Source: QHCE01 sp038260095 | Lineage (GTDB): Bacteria; Actinomycetota; Actinomycetes; Mycobacteriales; QHCE01 | DNA: 64,000 bases | Assembly: GCA_038260095.1 (NCBI GenBank) | Contig: JBBSOC010000004.1 | Location: 1 to 64,000, forward strand | Direction: 5' to 3' | Part shown: positions 34,367-43,344 of the stretch, piece by piece | How positions within the stretch are numbered: position 1 is the first letter of the stretch | Layout of the letters: every line of letters begins with the position of its first letter | The notes under the pieces: model-generated | Told to the model about the DNA's origin: nothing | The model's input: only the letters and a program-made list of their open reading frames with translations | Databases searched by the model: none | Made by a program: the position numbers and the translations under genes

Positions 34367-35104
34367 ATGGCTGTCGACATTGTGCGGCGTGCCCGACTAC
34401 GTGTGAACAGAAGGTATGAGCGTCTAGCTCTCCTGCACGCAGCGCGGGCCTACATAAGACACGGATGGCCGATTATCCCCGGCGCGTGGTGGTCATCGCA
34501 GGAGTGTCGACACGTGTGCGACATTCCTGGCTGCAGAAGCGGCGGATTACACCCCGGCGCGCTCGATACAGGGCCTGTCTCCCCACTCAACCCACCATCT
34601 AATCTAGCTGACTACGCACTCACCAGTGAGCAAGACATTCGCGCCCGCTGGGGTTTACATCCTTACTCCGTGCTGATGCCTACAGGTATAACCTGTGATG
34701 TCATCGAACTGCCTAGTATTATCGCATACCAAATCTGGGCTGAAGGAAGTATCGCTGCGCTTCATGCCCCGGCAGCGCAGCTAGAAGCCTCTACAGGCAG
34801 CGCAGACACGAAATCTTCCGGTGATGATGCAGTAATGTTTGTGGTTACCCAAACCGGCGAAACCATTCCCTCGGACACGCTCGACGAACTCGCCCGAAAT
34901 CGCATCGTGCTACACCGTAATGGCTCCTGGGTTCCACTTCCGCCAACTTCGGTGGGCGGAAGGCCTATGCGGTGGTTACTCAAACCTCAACAGTGTGGCT
35001 GGCAGCTCCTTCCACTCGCGCAGTTGTCGCAGCACATTCTGCGGCGGATCGCCCAACTACGATCAGTGCCGCCACCCACAGAAAGTCAAGATGAAGCTGC
35101 CTAA
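34367..35104 (+). CDS. Prim-Pol-like (bifunctional DNA primase/polymerase N-terminal) domain protein
   Basis: A 245-residue protein resembling the small actinobacterial proteins annotated as bifunctional primase/polymerase. It has HAARAYIRHGWPIIPGAWW, a CRHVCDIPGC cysteine cluster (C-x3-C-x4-C), then VLMPTGITCDVIELPS, where Prim-Pol enzymes usually carry a metal-binding DxD; here it is D-V-I-E, so catalysis is doubtful. A later WLLKP motif is also family-like. It is encoded against its neighbours, between gyrB and dciA, close to oriC. A structural or regulatory role at replication is speculation. Confidence 0.6.
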   Translation: MAVDIVRRARLRVNRRYERLALLHAARAYIRHGWPIIPGAWWSSQECRHVCDIPGCRSGGLHPGALDTGPVSPLNPPSNLADYALTSEQDIRARWGLHPYSVLMPTGITCDVIELPSIIAYQIWAEGSIAALHAPAAQLEASTGSADTKSSGDDAVMFVVTQTGETIPSDTLDELARNRIVLHRNGSWVPLPPTSVGGRPMRWLLKPQQCGWQLLPLAQLSQHILRRIAQLRSVPPPTESQDEAA

Positions 35105-35128
35105 GAGGTCGGGCGGATTGGTGCTGCT

Positions 35129-35761
35129 CTAACCGTAGGTATCTCGCGGGCCTCGCCCAGGCACTGAGCGTAGGCCATGCTTCCACGTAGGACCTACTGG
35201 TCCATGCACTCGAATTACCCGGACAAGATCAACTATCACACCAGAGCTGTGTAGTTCGCGTCGAATTCCGGTCAATATGCGTGCGGTGAGCATTCGTAAC
35301 TGAGTTGCCCACGCTGTAGATGTAGCGGCTATGACTAATTCCCCATCACGTAGTGAAACCGGGGTGCATTTCGCGGCTAGATCGGCACCAACCAACTGAT
35401 CCCAGGCCCCAAAAATTCGTGCTTGTGTAACAGCCTGCTGCCAGCCTCGCTCGTTGAATAGTCGCTTAATCTCAGCACTCAACAGCTGCGGATCACGAGG
35501 ATCGGCATGTGTTCCCGTATAGCCGCCGAGTCGACTTCGCGTATTTCTCTGTTCCTTCGTTCCCTGTCCCCTTGCACCCTTCTCTCCGCTCGAGCGATCG
35601 GCACGCCGAAATTCACGCGATCCTTGCTTACGGCGCGCCGCCTCCGCAGCTGCTCGCGCCAGCTCCGGGCCACGCGGCGTGAGGCCCCGGTGGTTCGTCG
35701 AAGCAGCGTCTGGAACATCATCGGAAGTATCGCCTGAATCGTAAACGTGTTTAATAGACAC
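35129..35761 (-). CDS. dciA: DciA (DUF721), replicative helicase loader or operator
   Basis: A 210-residue protein from GTG at 35761, overlapping the recF end by 11 nt; a longer frame exists but its extra N-terminus is only recF in another register. The N-terminal half is disordered and basic. The DUF721 domain runs from about residue 110 (AEIKRLFNERGWQQAVTQAR) through WDQLVGADLAAKCTPVSLRDGELVIAATSTAWATQLR, quoted in part. DciA family proteins help load DnaB helicase in bacteria lacking DnaC. The position between recF and gyrB is canonical for actinobacteria. Confidence 0.88.
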   Translation of the reverse strand: MSIKHVYDSGDTSDDVPDAASTNHRGLTPRGPELARAAAEAARRKQGSREFRRADRSSGEKGARGQGTKEQRNTRSRLGGYTGTHADPRDPQLLSAEIKRLFNERGWQQAVTQARIFGAWDQLVGADLAAKCTPVSLRDGELVIAATSTAWATQLRMLTARILTGIRRELHSSGVIVDLVRVIRVHGPVGPTWKHGLRSVPGRGPRDTYG

Positions 35762-36977
35762 GGCGCACCGCGCCATCGGCCACATCAAAGCGAGCCCCTG
35801 TATCGCGCAGCTGTAACAGTGAGCTGGGAATATCCTCGGCAACCGCTGCGGTGACCAACACTTGGGATGCTTTGGTGGCGACATCTCCAAGCAACTTACG
35901 GCGTTGATTGTCTAACTCGGAAAAAACGTCATCTAGGATTAAAACTGGCTCACTGCCCTCGGCTCGCAATAGCTCAAAGCACGCTAGCCGTAGCGCCAAG
36001 GCGTAAGACCATGACTCGCCATGGCTAGCGTATCCCTTGGCGGGAAGCTCCCCCAGGCGAAGGATTAGATCGTCCCGATGCGGCCCCACCAGCGTGATAC
36101 CTCGCTCCAGCTCCGCTGAGCGGACTTGGGCAAGGCCAGCCAGTAGCTGAGAGCGCAGTACATCCTTATCGACGCTGAGCAGCGAAGCTTGGTCATCGTT
36201 AGCCGAGTCACAGGAGGTGCCCTTTTGAAGAGCTTGCGTCAAGGAACTGCTGTAGCCCAGACGTGCGCCTGCAGCAGACTCGCTTACTGCGTGGTACGCC
36301 TTTTCCACATACGGCGCCAGATCATGTATTGCGGCTAGTCGACCTGCGAGCAACTCCGCACCGTACCGCGCAACGTGCACATCCCACACTTCCAACGTCG
36401 GCAAATCCGCAAAGTTTGGCTCGTTTCCAGGGGAGTCGCCGCCACGTCGCCGGCCAGAACGGTGGCGTATGCCTGCGCTTTTGAGCAACGCATTCCGTTG
36501 TTTGAGCGCCCGGTCATAATCGGCTCGAACCCCAGCAAAGCGAGGAGATCGCGCTACCAAAAAATCATCGATAAATCGTCGCCGCTCAGCAGGATCTCCA
36601 CGGATCAACGCAAGGTCTTCCGGCGCAAACAACACACTCCGCAGAGCGCCCAACACGGCACGTGGTCGAGCAACCGGCGAGCGGTTGAGTCGGGCGCGAT
36701 TTGTTTTTCCTGGTACTAACTCCAACTCCACCAGCAGTTCGCGCTGCTCGGAAATTACAGTGCAACGCACGATTGCACTACTAGCACCGTTGCGCACCAA
36801 AGGGATATCACTACTGACCCGATGGCTACTCAGCGTCGCGATGTAACCGACTGCTTCCATAAGGTTGGTTTTGCCATGGCCGTTGGGGCCCACGAATAGG
36901 TTAACGCCGGGCACAAGCTCAAGATCGACGCAGGCGTAGCTACGAAAATCTCGCAGAGCCAGCGCCTGCACATACAT
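35751..36977 (-). CDS. recF: DNA replication and repair protein RecF
   Basis: A 408-residue SMC-like ATPase that helps load RecA at gaps. ATG at 36977 gives MYVQALALRDFRSY, the family start; GTG three codons upstream is an alternative. Walker A is GPNGHGKTNLMEA, the signature region includes SHGESWSYALALRLA, and Walker B is PVLILDDVFSELD. It is in the dnaA-dnaN-gnd-recF-dciA order. Confidence 0.95.
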   Translation of the reverse strand: MYVQALALRDFRSYACVDLELVPGVNLFVGPNGHGKTNLMEAVGYIATLSSHRVSSDIPLVRNGASSAIVRCTVISEQRELLVELELVPGKTNRARLNRSPVARPRAVLGALRSVLFAPEDLALIRGDPAERRRFIDDFLVARSPRFAGVRADYDRALKQRNALLKSAGIRHRSGRRRGGDSPGNEPNFADLPTLEVWDVHVARYGAELLAGRLAAIHDLAPYVEKAYHAVSESAAGARLGYSSSLTQALQKGTSCDSANDDQASLLSVDKDVLRSQLLAGLAQVRSAELERGITLVGPHRDDLILRLGELPAKGYASHGESWSYALALRLACFELLRAEGSEPVLILDDVFSELDNQRRKLLGDVATKASQVLVTAAVAEDIPSSLLQLRDTGARFDVADGAVRRVY

Positions 36978-37033
36978 GCCTGTCACATCCCAGCGTGAGC
37001 GGCTATTCCTCGAGGAGCCATCAACAGCGAAGA

Positions 37034-37918
37034 TTACCTTGGCTGTTGAGCGGTGACCGCGTGTCCGCCGAACTGATGACGCAGAGCGGATACGGCTTTC
37101 ATGGTCGGTGAATTGGCTTGACGCGAAGCAAATCGAGCAAATAGTGCGGCGGCTATGACTGGAGTGGGGACGCAGTGGTTGATTGCCTCCTCAACTGTCC
37201 ACCGACCTTCGCCTGAATCCTCGACATGTCCAGCGATAGTGCGAAGTTCGGGATCCTCTTCTAGTGCTTTCACCAAAAGATCCAACAACCATGATCGAAC
37301 AACAGTACCTTCCCGCCAGCTGTTTAGCACCCCAGGAACGTCGGCAACCAGCTCGCTTGCCGACAGTAGCTCATAGCCCTCGGCATAGGCCTGCATTAAA
37401 CCGTACTCGATACCGTTGTGCACCATCTTGGAGAAGTGCCCCGCACCAATGCCGCCAGCATGCACGAATCCACCTTCGGCCGGGCACAGCGCATCAAAAA
37501 CGGGCTGCACCATGGCGACATGCTCGGCAGCTCCACCAACCATCAAAGCGTAACCCTGGTGTAGGCCCCAAACCCCTCCGGAAACTCCAACATCGAGATA
37601 GCCGATGCCGTGCTGCTCGAGTAAGGCTGAGTTCACAGCATCGTCAGTAAAGCGTGAATTCCCACCATCAATAACGATGTCACCGGCAGTAAGTAGCCCC
37701 GCAAGCTGGTTAACGACGGAGTGGGTGGGGGCACCTGCGGGCACCATGACCCACACCACTCGGTTTCGCTCGCCTAGCCGCGCAACAAGCTCAGGAAGAT
37801 CGCTGACATCGCTCAACGTGGAATCTCGGTCATACCCCACCACGTCGTGACCTGCACGAGTCAACCGCTCGCGCATGTTGCCGCCCATTTTTCCCAAACC
37901 AACAAGCCCAAGCTTCAT
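37034..37918 (-). CDS. gnd: 6-phosphogluconate dehydrogenase, decarboxylating (short form)
   Basis: A 294-residue oxidoreductase of the pentose phosphate pathway. The Rossmann start MKLGLVGLGKMGGNM is intact. DGGNSRFTDD, the substrate-binding GVSGGVWG and the catalytic-Lys segment HFSKMVHNGIEYGLMQAYAE (20 residues) are all visible. Length fits the short NAD-preferring type rather than the 470-residue NADP form. ATG is preceded by GAGGAAG. Its position between dnaN and recF is typical of actinobacteria and otherwise unrelated to replication. Confidence 0.95.
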   Translation of the reverse strand: MKLGLVGLGKMGGNMRERLTRAGHDVVGYDRDSTLSDVSDLPELVARLGERNRVVWVMVPAGAPTHSVVNQLAGLLTAGDIVIDGGNSRFTDDAVNSALLEQHGIGYLDVGVSGGVWGLHQGYALMVGGAAEHVAMVQPVFDALCPAEGGFVHAGGIGAGHFSKMVHNGIEYGLMQAYAEGYELLSASELVADVPGVLNSWREGTVVRSWLLDLLVKALEEDPELRTIAGHVEDSGEGRWTVEEAINHCVPTPVIAAALFARFASRQANSPTMKAVSALRHQFGGHAVTAQQPR

Positions 37919-37966
37919 GGCAGCTTCCTCTTCCCGTTCCTAGGTTGCTGGACTGAGCGCCCATCC

Positions 37967-39112
37967 TTAGCCAGAAATACGGACTGGCATCAGTACATAA
38001 CGATAACCGGTGTCCTCGGTCCAGCCTTTCTCGTCATCTCCCAATGCCGCGGCAATGACGGCCGGACGAGCGGGGTCGGTGAACGACACCATAGCTACCC
38101 CGGACTCGATAGCACCTAGGCCGTCAAGGAAGTAATCGGGGTTGAACGCGATGGACAACTCGTCTCCGGCATAGTGCGCCGACATCGATTCACTGGCACG
38201 AGCTTCGTCGCTGCCACCTGCTTCAATCGTGAGTAGATCAGCGGTAAAGCACAAGCGAATCGGCGCGTTGCGTTCAGCTACCAGCGCCACTCGCTTAACG
38301 ACCTCAATGGCCTCGGCAGTGTTAAGTCTGGCTACAGCGTTGTAGCTATCGGGCAGTAGCGACCGCACCTTCGGATATTCGCCATCGAGCAATCGGGTCG
38401 TGGTGCGCCGAGAAGATCCGGAGAATCCAATCAATCCACCAGCACTGTCTGAGGCGCTTTCGGACAAAGCAATGGCGACTTCGTTACCGCTTGCGAGCAC
38501 CTTAACCGTCTCGGCCAAAGTGCGAGCCGGTACCAGTGCGTACCGATGCTCCTCGATCGATCCTGGCCGCCACGCAAGTTCACGAATCGCAAGGCGATAG
38601 CGGTCTGTAGCCAGCAAGGATAGCTGCGCCCCGTTGAGCTCCATGTGCACACCAGTCAGCATGGGCAATGTGTCATCTCGCCCAGCCGCTACCGCGACTT
38701 GCCGCACCGCTACCGCAAACGAGTCGGCGTCCACAGCTCCAGCGATCGTGGGCATCTCAGGGAGCGCTGGGTAGTCCTCCACTGGAAGGGTCGGTAAGGT
38801 GAAACGCGCCGAACCGCAGGTGACCTCTGCGTGCGAACCTGCCGCACTGATGTGCACTGGATGGTTAGGAAGCGCACGAGAGATCTCAGCGAGTAGCCGG
38901 CCCGAGACGAGTACTTGTCCGTCCGATTCGGCTTGCACGTCGATGCTGACTTGGTTAGAAACTTCGTAATCGAAACCGGCGATGGTGAGCCGGTCGTTAT
39001 GGGTTTCCATCATGATGCCCGCAAGCACCGCCACCGTCGGACGACTAGGCAGGCTCTTAGCCGTCCACGCCACCGCATCAGCTAGCGAGTTACGGTTTAC
39101 TTGAAATTTCAT
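37967..39112 (-). CDS. dnaN: DNA polymerase III beta sliding clamp
   Basis: A 381-residue clamp. ATG at 39112 gives MKFQVNRNSLADAVAWTAKS with AGGAGCGAGG just upstream; five more codons in frame upstream are ignored. Three repeated clamp domains are visible, with DTLPMLTGVHMEL and DGEYPKVRSLLPDSY in the middle part and the family end YRYVLMPVR. It is transcribed away from oriC, the next gene after the origin. Confidence 0.96.
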   Translation of the reverse strand: MKFQVNRNSLADAVAWTAKSLPSRPTVAVLAGIMMETHNDRLTIAGFDYEVSNQVSIDVQAESDGQVLVSGRLLAEISRALPNHPVHISAAGSHAEVTCGSARFTLPTLPVEDYPALPEMPTIAGAVDADSFAVAVRQVAVAAGRDDTLPMLTGVHMELNGAQLSLLATDRYRLAIRELAWRPGSIEEHRYALVPARTLAETVKVLASGNEVAIALSESASDSAGGLIGFSGSSRRTTTRLLDGEYPKVRSLLPDSYNAVARLNTAEAIEVVKRVALVAERNAPIRLCFTADLLTIEAGGSDEARASESMSAHYAGDELSIAFNPDYFLDGLGAIESGVAMVSFTDPARPAVIAAALGDDEKGWTEDTGYRYVLMPVRISG

Positions 39113-39546
39113 TCCTCGCTCCTGCATGCTTTCCCCTGACCTCCAGCGCTGGCCAGTAGCCGAGCTCAGCTTAGGTCCAAGCGCATTGTCGGATAGAACA
39201 CGGGTAGCCGGAGAAGATGCTTACCACGTGTACACAGATTCCCTGAGGTGAAAACTATGGGTTAAGCCGTGGAATAGAAATATATGTAGTAGTAGTCATA
39301 GCTGTTGTGCACTCTGTGGAGAGAAGGCATCTGTCGCGCTCACGCCGGTGTGCCGCTTGTGCACTCACCGTGGATCGGCTGATGGCAACCTAGGCGTGCA
39401 TGTGGACAACTCCATCGCTCGGTCATGGACCCTACGATTATCCACATGCACGCTTGGCAGTATCCCAAGTCTTGTTCACAGCAGCCATTCCCTGTCGCGT
39501 AGGTGATTAGTGCCGATTTAGCTGTCTGGCAGGGAGCTCCCGTTGA
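39113..39546. other. replication origin oriC between dnaA and dnaN
   Basis: This 434-nt gene-free interval carries consensus DnaA boxes TTATCCACA (39438-39446, plus) and TTGTCCACA (39401-39409, minus). Looser boxes are TTGTTCACA (39472-39480), TTGTGCACT (39305-39313) and TTGTGCACT (39357-39365). An A+T-rich stretch at 39270-39300 (GAATAGAAATATATGTAG) is a candidate unwinding element. The dnaA-dnaN location is the standard actinobacterial origin. Confidence 0.88.
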
Positions 39547-41019
39547 TCACCGGGAGGAACTTTGCTTGATCTGATTCGTGAGTTCGGCAATCTGGTTATA
39601 CAGTGAGCGGCTCTCGGCCATATGCGAACGAATTTTTCGGTCCGCATGCATCACTGTGGTGTGATCCCTACCGCCGAAAGCATGGCCAATACGCGGTAAC
39701 GACAGTTCAGTAAGCTCGCGGCAGAGATACATCGCGATTTGGCGAGCGTTCACCAATACTCTGGATCGGGACGAACCGCAGAGCTCATCGATCGTGAGGC
39801 CGAAATACGCTGCGGTAGCCGCCATGATCGTTGCGGCAGTGATGTTGGAATCACCGCTAGCCGGGATGAGGTCTTTGAGTACAACTTCCGCTAGTCCGAG
39901 GTCTACAGCTTGACGATTTAAGCTGGCAAACGCAGTCACTCTTATCAGGGCACCTTCGAGCTCTCGAATGTTGCTGGAGATCTTGCTGGCGATGAATTCC
40001 AGCACTTCTGGTGGTGCCGCGAGGCGCTCCTGCGCTGCTTTCTTCCGCAAAATTGCAATGCGGGTCTCCAGGTCGGGCGGTTGGATGTCTGTAAGGAGAC
40101 CCCATTCAAAGCGCGTGCGAAGCCGATCCTCAAGCGTGGACAACTGCTTGGGTGAGCGATCGGAGGAGATGACGATCTGTTTATTCGCGTTGTGCAAGGT
40201 GTTGAAGGTGTGAAAGAACTCTTCTTGGGTACGCTCACGGGTTTCTAAAAATTGGATGTCATCAACGAGTAAAATATCGACGTCTCGATATCGGCGCTGG
40301 AAAGCTTGAGTTTTATCGTCACGCAGCGAGTTGATGAAGTCGTTGGTGAATTCCTCTGTGGAAACGTATCGAACGCTACGAGCATGACCCAAGCTATGAG
40401 CGTAGTGGCCAATCGCATGGAGTAGGTGAGTTTTACCCAGGCCCGATTCACCGTAAATGAACAGCGGGTTGTAGGCACGCGCCGGCGCTTCGGCCACAGC
40501 TACCGCGGCAGCGTGGGCGAAGCGGTTGGAAGAGCCGATGACGAACGTGTCGAACGTGTACTTGGGGTTGAGCTGGGTAAAGTCCGTACTAGCCGAGTCA
40601 GCTGTGCCCCCACGCCCGGCCGCGATACGCGACTTGGTAGAAGCTTTTCCTGGCTGAGGTGTTACACCCTCAATAGATCCGGTCTCTCCGTGAGTGTCGA
40701 GAAAACTGGGTGCAGGATCGGCGGAGATCGGAGCTGGATCGCTGCCCGTGGTTTCTTCGGGGCTACGTACTGTCACCGCTACCGAGACCTCGCTGCCCAG
40801 CTGAGCGGAGATCGCCTCGGTAATTATCGGACGTAGTCTACTCTCGAACGCATCCTTGGCGAACTGATTCGGCGCGGCAAGCAGCGCCGTGTTTTCGATC
40901 AGTGCCAGTGGTTTGGTGAGCCGTACCCATGCTCGCTGCTGAGGGCTCAACGCGCCGTTGACGAGCTTATCTGTAACCGCGTTCCACACTGCTTCTAATG
41001 CATTGTAATCATCGGCCAT
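39547..41019 (-). CDS. dnaA: chromosomal replication initiator DnaA
   Basis: A 490-residue AAA+ initiator. ATG at 41019 gives MADDYNALEAVWNAVTDKL with GGGGAA 8 nt upstream; a GTG four codons earlier is also possible. Domain I is N-terminal, followed by a variable domain II rich in Pro/Ser. Domain III has Walker A GESGLGKTHLLHAIG, Walker B ILLVDDIQFLE and the arginine-finger region EDRLRTRFEWGL. Domain IV ends with the DNA-binding signature GGRDHTTVMHADRKI. Confidence 0.98.
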   Translation of the reverse strand: MADDYNALEAVWNAVTDKLVNGALSPQQRAWVRLTKPLALIENTALLAAPNQFAKDAFESRLRPIITEAISAQLGSEVSVAVTVRSPEETTGSDPAPISADPAPSFLDTHGETGSIEGVTPQPGKASTKSRIAAGRGGTADSASTDFTQLNPKYTFDTFVIGSSNRFAHAAAVAVAEAPARAYNPLFIYGESGLGKTHLLHAIGHYAHSLGHARSVRYVSTEEFTNDFINSLRDDKTQAFQRRYRDVDILLVDDIQFLETRERTQEEFFHTFNTLHNANKQIVISSDRSPKQLSTLEDRLRTRFEWGLLTDIQPPDLETRIAILRKKAAQERLAAPPEVLEFIASKISSNIRELEGALIRVTAFASLNRQAVDLGLAEVVLKDLIPASGDSNITAATIMAATAAYFGLTIDELCGSSRSRVLVNARQIAMYLCRELTELSLPRIGHAFGGRDHTTVMHADRKIRSHMAESRSLYNQIAELTNQIKQSSSR

Positions 41020-41319
41020 AGTGTTCCCCACTCAATAAAGTCAGCACTCGTAAAAGTCAGCAACTGTGCACGGCAGACCAAGCGCGGAGCTGCTGTAACG
41101 ATTATGGTCGGCTTGTGGTCGTTGCACTAGAAATCCACATCATTATCCACAGCTGTGAATGTGGTCTTGTGGAGCGTGTACGTGTTTGGTTCGGCGCACT
41201 TCCTTCACTGGGCTGACGTAGTAGGCCTCAGCTCAGTATGAGACTATGGCTGTTCGCCCTCGGTGCCTCAATGATTCTGGCGAGAGGTAGTTGGCTCAAG
41301 AAGTTCATCGGAGACTGTG
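41020..41319. promoter_or_regulatory. dnaA/rpmH divergent promoter region with DnaA boxes
   Basis: A 300-nt interval containing TTATCCACA at 41143-41151 and the weaker AAATCCACA at 41131-41139, consistent with autoregulation of dnaA. TTGTGG fragments nearby (41113 and 41167) may be partial boxes. No additional gene is seen. rpmH has GGAG before its GTG start. Confidence 0.6.
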
Positions 41320-41463
41320 GTGAGTAAGGGTAAACGGACGTTTCAACCCAACAATCGGCGTCGGGCTCGCAAGCACGGCTGGCGATTGCGGATGCGTACT
41401 CGCGCGGGGCGCGCCATCATTGCGCTCCGCCGGCGACAGGGCCGCAAACGGCTTTCTGCTTAG
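41320..41463 (+). CDS. rpmH: 50S ribosomal protein L34
   Basis: A 47-residue, highly basic ribosomal protein, MSKGKRTFQPNNRRRARKHG then WRLRMRTRAGRAIIALRRRQ and GRKRLSA, very close to the mycobacterial sequence. Start GTG at 41320 with GGAG 6 nt before. First gene of the rpmH-rnpA-yidD-yidC-jag-rsmG run. Confidence 0.97.
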   Translation: MSKGKRTFQPNNRRRARKHGWRLRMRTRAGRAIIALRRRQGRKRLSA

Positions 41464-41481
41464 TGGTCGGCGTGCAGCGCC

Positions 41482-41901
41482 TTGTTGCCAGCCACCTCTC
41501 GATTGCGCTGCCGCACCGATTTTAGTCGGGTAGCGCGACGCGGTTATCGTCGAGTCGTTCACAAAGTAGAAAAGCCCCATGAGCCTCTTCTGGTCCTACA
41601 CTGGCAGCGAGATGTTCCTAACTCACCGGCAGCGCGGCTGGGTCTTATCATTGGTCGTACCGTAGGCAATGCAGTTATTCGCCATCGTTTAGCCCGGCGA
41701 CTTCGGCATCTTATGCGGCCTGAGCTAGCGGCTTTGCCCCACGGTACAGATATAGTGTTGCGTGCACTGCCCGCATCTGCGTGCGCCAATAGCGCCGAAT
41801 TAGCCACCGCGCTAAACACAGCGCTGACGCGTATTCGGCAGGTTGTAGCACAGCAGGAACCTGGTAGAACTACCAGTAAGGCTGCCAAGGTATCGTCGTG
41901 A
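41482..41901 (+). CDS. rnpA: ribonuclease P protein component
   Basis: A basic protein of about 139 residues assisting M1 RNA in tRNA 5' maturation. The RNR signature appears as RLGLIIGRTVGNAVIRHRLA followed by RRLRHLMR, and the N-terminus RLRCRTDFSRVARRGYR is typical. The start is TTG at 41482 or 41485 (LPATSRL, family VLPxxxRLR). It overlaps yidD by GTGA. Confidence 0.94.
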   Translation: MLPATSRLRCRTDFSRVARRGYRRVVHKVEKPHEPLLVLHWQRDVPNSPAARLGLIIGRTVGNAVIRHRLARRLRHLMRPELAALPHGTDIVLRALPASACANSAELATALNTALTRIRQVVAQQEPGRTTSKAAKVSS

Positions 41902-42146
41902 TTGGGAAGCTGCGGATGTCCGGCATACTGGTGGCGTTACTGCGTGGTTATCAACGTTTCCTATCGCCGCTATTGCCACCTCGATGTCGATTTTATCCAA
42001 CGTGCAGCGAATATGCCGTGCAAGCGGTGACGCGGCACGGTGTGATCCGCGGCGGAGCGTTCGCAGTGTGTCGAATAGGACGTTGCCATCCATTCCACTC
42101 CGGTGGATATGACCCGGTACCGCCAGTAAAACAGCGTAGCCAGTGA
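41898..42146 (+). CDS. yidD: membrane protein insertion efficiency factor YidD
   Basis: An 82-residue protein with the family signature LLRGYQRFLSPLLPPRCRFY then PTCSEYAVQAVTRHGVIRGG, and RIGRCHPFHSGGYDPVP. It is a small amphipathic inner-membrane protein that aids YidC-dependent insertion. GTG at 41898 overlaps the rnpA stop; an ATG seven codons later is possible. Confidence 0.95.
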   Translation: MIGKLRMSGILVALLRGYQRFLSPLLPPRCRFYPTCSEYAVQAVTRHGVIRGGAFAVCRIGRCHPFHSGGYDPVPPVKQRSQ

Positions 42147-42225
42147 GACAGCCCTGCCAATAAGACCATGCGGTACAGAACCCCTCTAGCCAGGGCAGCA
42201 TGACCACGACTGGAGAATCAGCTAA

Positions 42226-43344
42226 GTGGATTTCAACTTGAACTGGATCTATATCGCCATCTCGTGGATCTTGCTTCGATGGCATGGGTTGTGGGCGGTG
42301 GTTTTTGGAGAGCACAGTGACGTAGCGTGGATTTTTTCCATCATCTTCCTTGTCATCACGCTCCGCGTGCTGCTATTTCCAGCATTCGTCAAACAGATCA
42401 AGTCGCAGCGACAGCTACAGGCCATGCAGCCCAAGATGCGCGAAATCAGAGAGAAGCATAAGAACGATCGGCAAACTGCCAGCATCGAGCTGCAGAAGTT
42501 GATGAAGGAAAGCGGCTCGAATCCGCTGCTGGGCTGTCTTCCTATTTTCTTGCAACTGCCGTTCTTTTTCGGAATTTTCCACGTATTACGGCATATCAAT
42601 CCACAGTCACAGACCTCGTTGCATGCCATGACCGAGCAGTACGGCTGGTCGATTGATCAGTTTTATGCTGCTTCAGACGCCAAGTTGTTCGGCGCGCCGA
42701 TCGCAGCCGCCTTCAATTCACCCGAGAAGTTCGTCACCAACTTGGGTGGACAGCGTTCCAGTGTGCAGATCGTAGCGGGCGTCTTGGTTTTAATCATGGT
42801 GGTGAGCCAGTATGTTACGGCTCGCCAGATCATGATTCGCAGCAAAGCTGCCGCGGCAAGTAGCGATGATTCCACTGCTAACGCTCAGCAGACCATGCAA
42901 AAAGTGATGCTGTACGGCTTACCCCTCACGCTGCTGTTCAGTGGGTTTTTCTTTCCCATCGGAGTGGTCCTGTATCAAGTAGTGAACAATGTGTTCTCTA
43001 TGGGTCAGCAGTTCTGGGTTATCAAGAAAATGCCCCACCCTGCGGCTGAAAAACCACAAGAAATCTCTACAGAGAAGGCAAAAGCACTTGCGCCTAAGCC
43101 AGGAGTCAAACCGCAGCGCGATGCGCAAGCAGTAGTAAAAAGCACTGGTTTAGTGAGCTTAGATGGTGCCGGAACGCCGAAAAACTCAGGTGGCGGTGTC
43201 ATTCTGGCAGGTACGGACAGATCAGGAGAGAAGTCAACACCACTCGATGTATCTTCAGGAAAAGACAAGGCTGACAGTTCAGGTGGTGGCAGTTCTTCTA
43301 AGAGCAAGAAATCCAAAGCGCGGCGCAAAGGCGGCAGAATTTAA
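42226..43344 (+). CDS. yidC: membrane protein insertase YidC/Oxa1
   Basis: A 372-residue polytopic insertase lacking the large periplasmic domain of the E. coli protein, as is usual in Gram-positives. Hydrophobic segments lie near 5-18, 30-55, 105-120, 175-195 and 225-250. The conserved C1 loop RQLQAMQPKMREIREKHKND and the LLGCLPIFLQLPFFFGIF segment are visible. The C-terminus is long, Lys/Ser-rich and ends in KSKKSKARRKGGRI. GTG start at 42226; the stop overlaps the jag ATG. Confidence 0.95.
   Translation: MDFNLNWIYIAISWILLRWHGLWAVVFGEHSDVAWIFSIIFLVITLRVLLFPAFVKQIKSQRQLQAMQPKMREIREKHKNDRQTASIELQKLMKESGSNPLLGCLPIFLQLPFFFGIFHVLRHINPQSQTSLHAMTEQYGWSIDQFYAASDAKLFGAPIAAAFNSPEKFVTNLGGQRSSVQIVAGVLVLIMVVSQYVTARQIMIRSKAAAASSDDSTANAQQTMQKVMLYGLPLTLLFSGFFFPIGVVLYQVVNNVFSMGQQFWVIKKMPHPAAEKPQEISTEKAKALAPKPGVKPQRDAQAVVKSTGLVSLDGAGTPKNSGGGVILAGTDRSGEKSTPLDVSSGKDKADSSGGGSSSKSKKSKARRKGGRI

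Noticed and set aside
35762..35890. N-terminal extension of dciA into recF
   Set aside because: The extension is only recF sequence in another frame and is Cys/Pro-rich without conservation.
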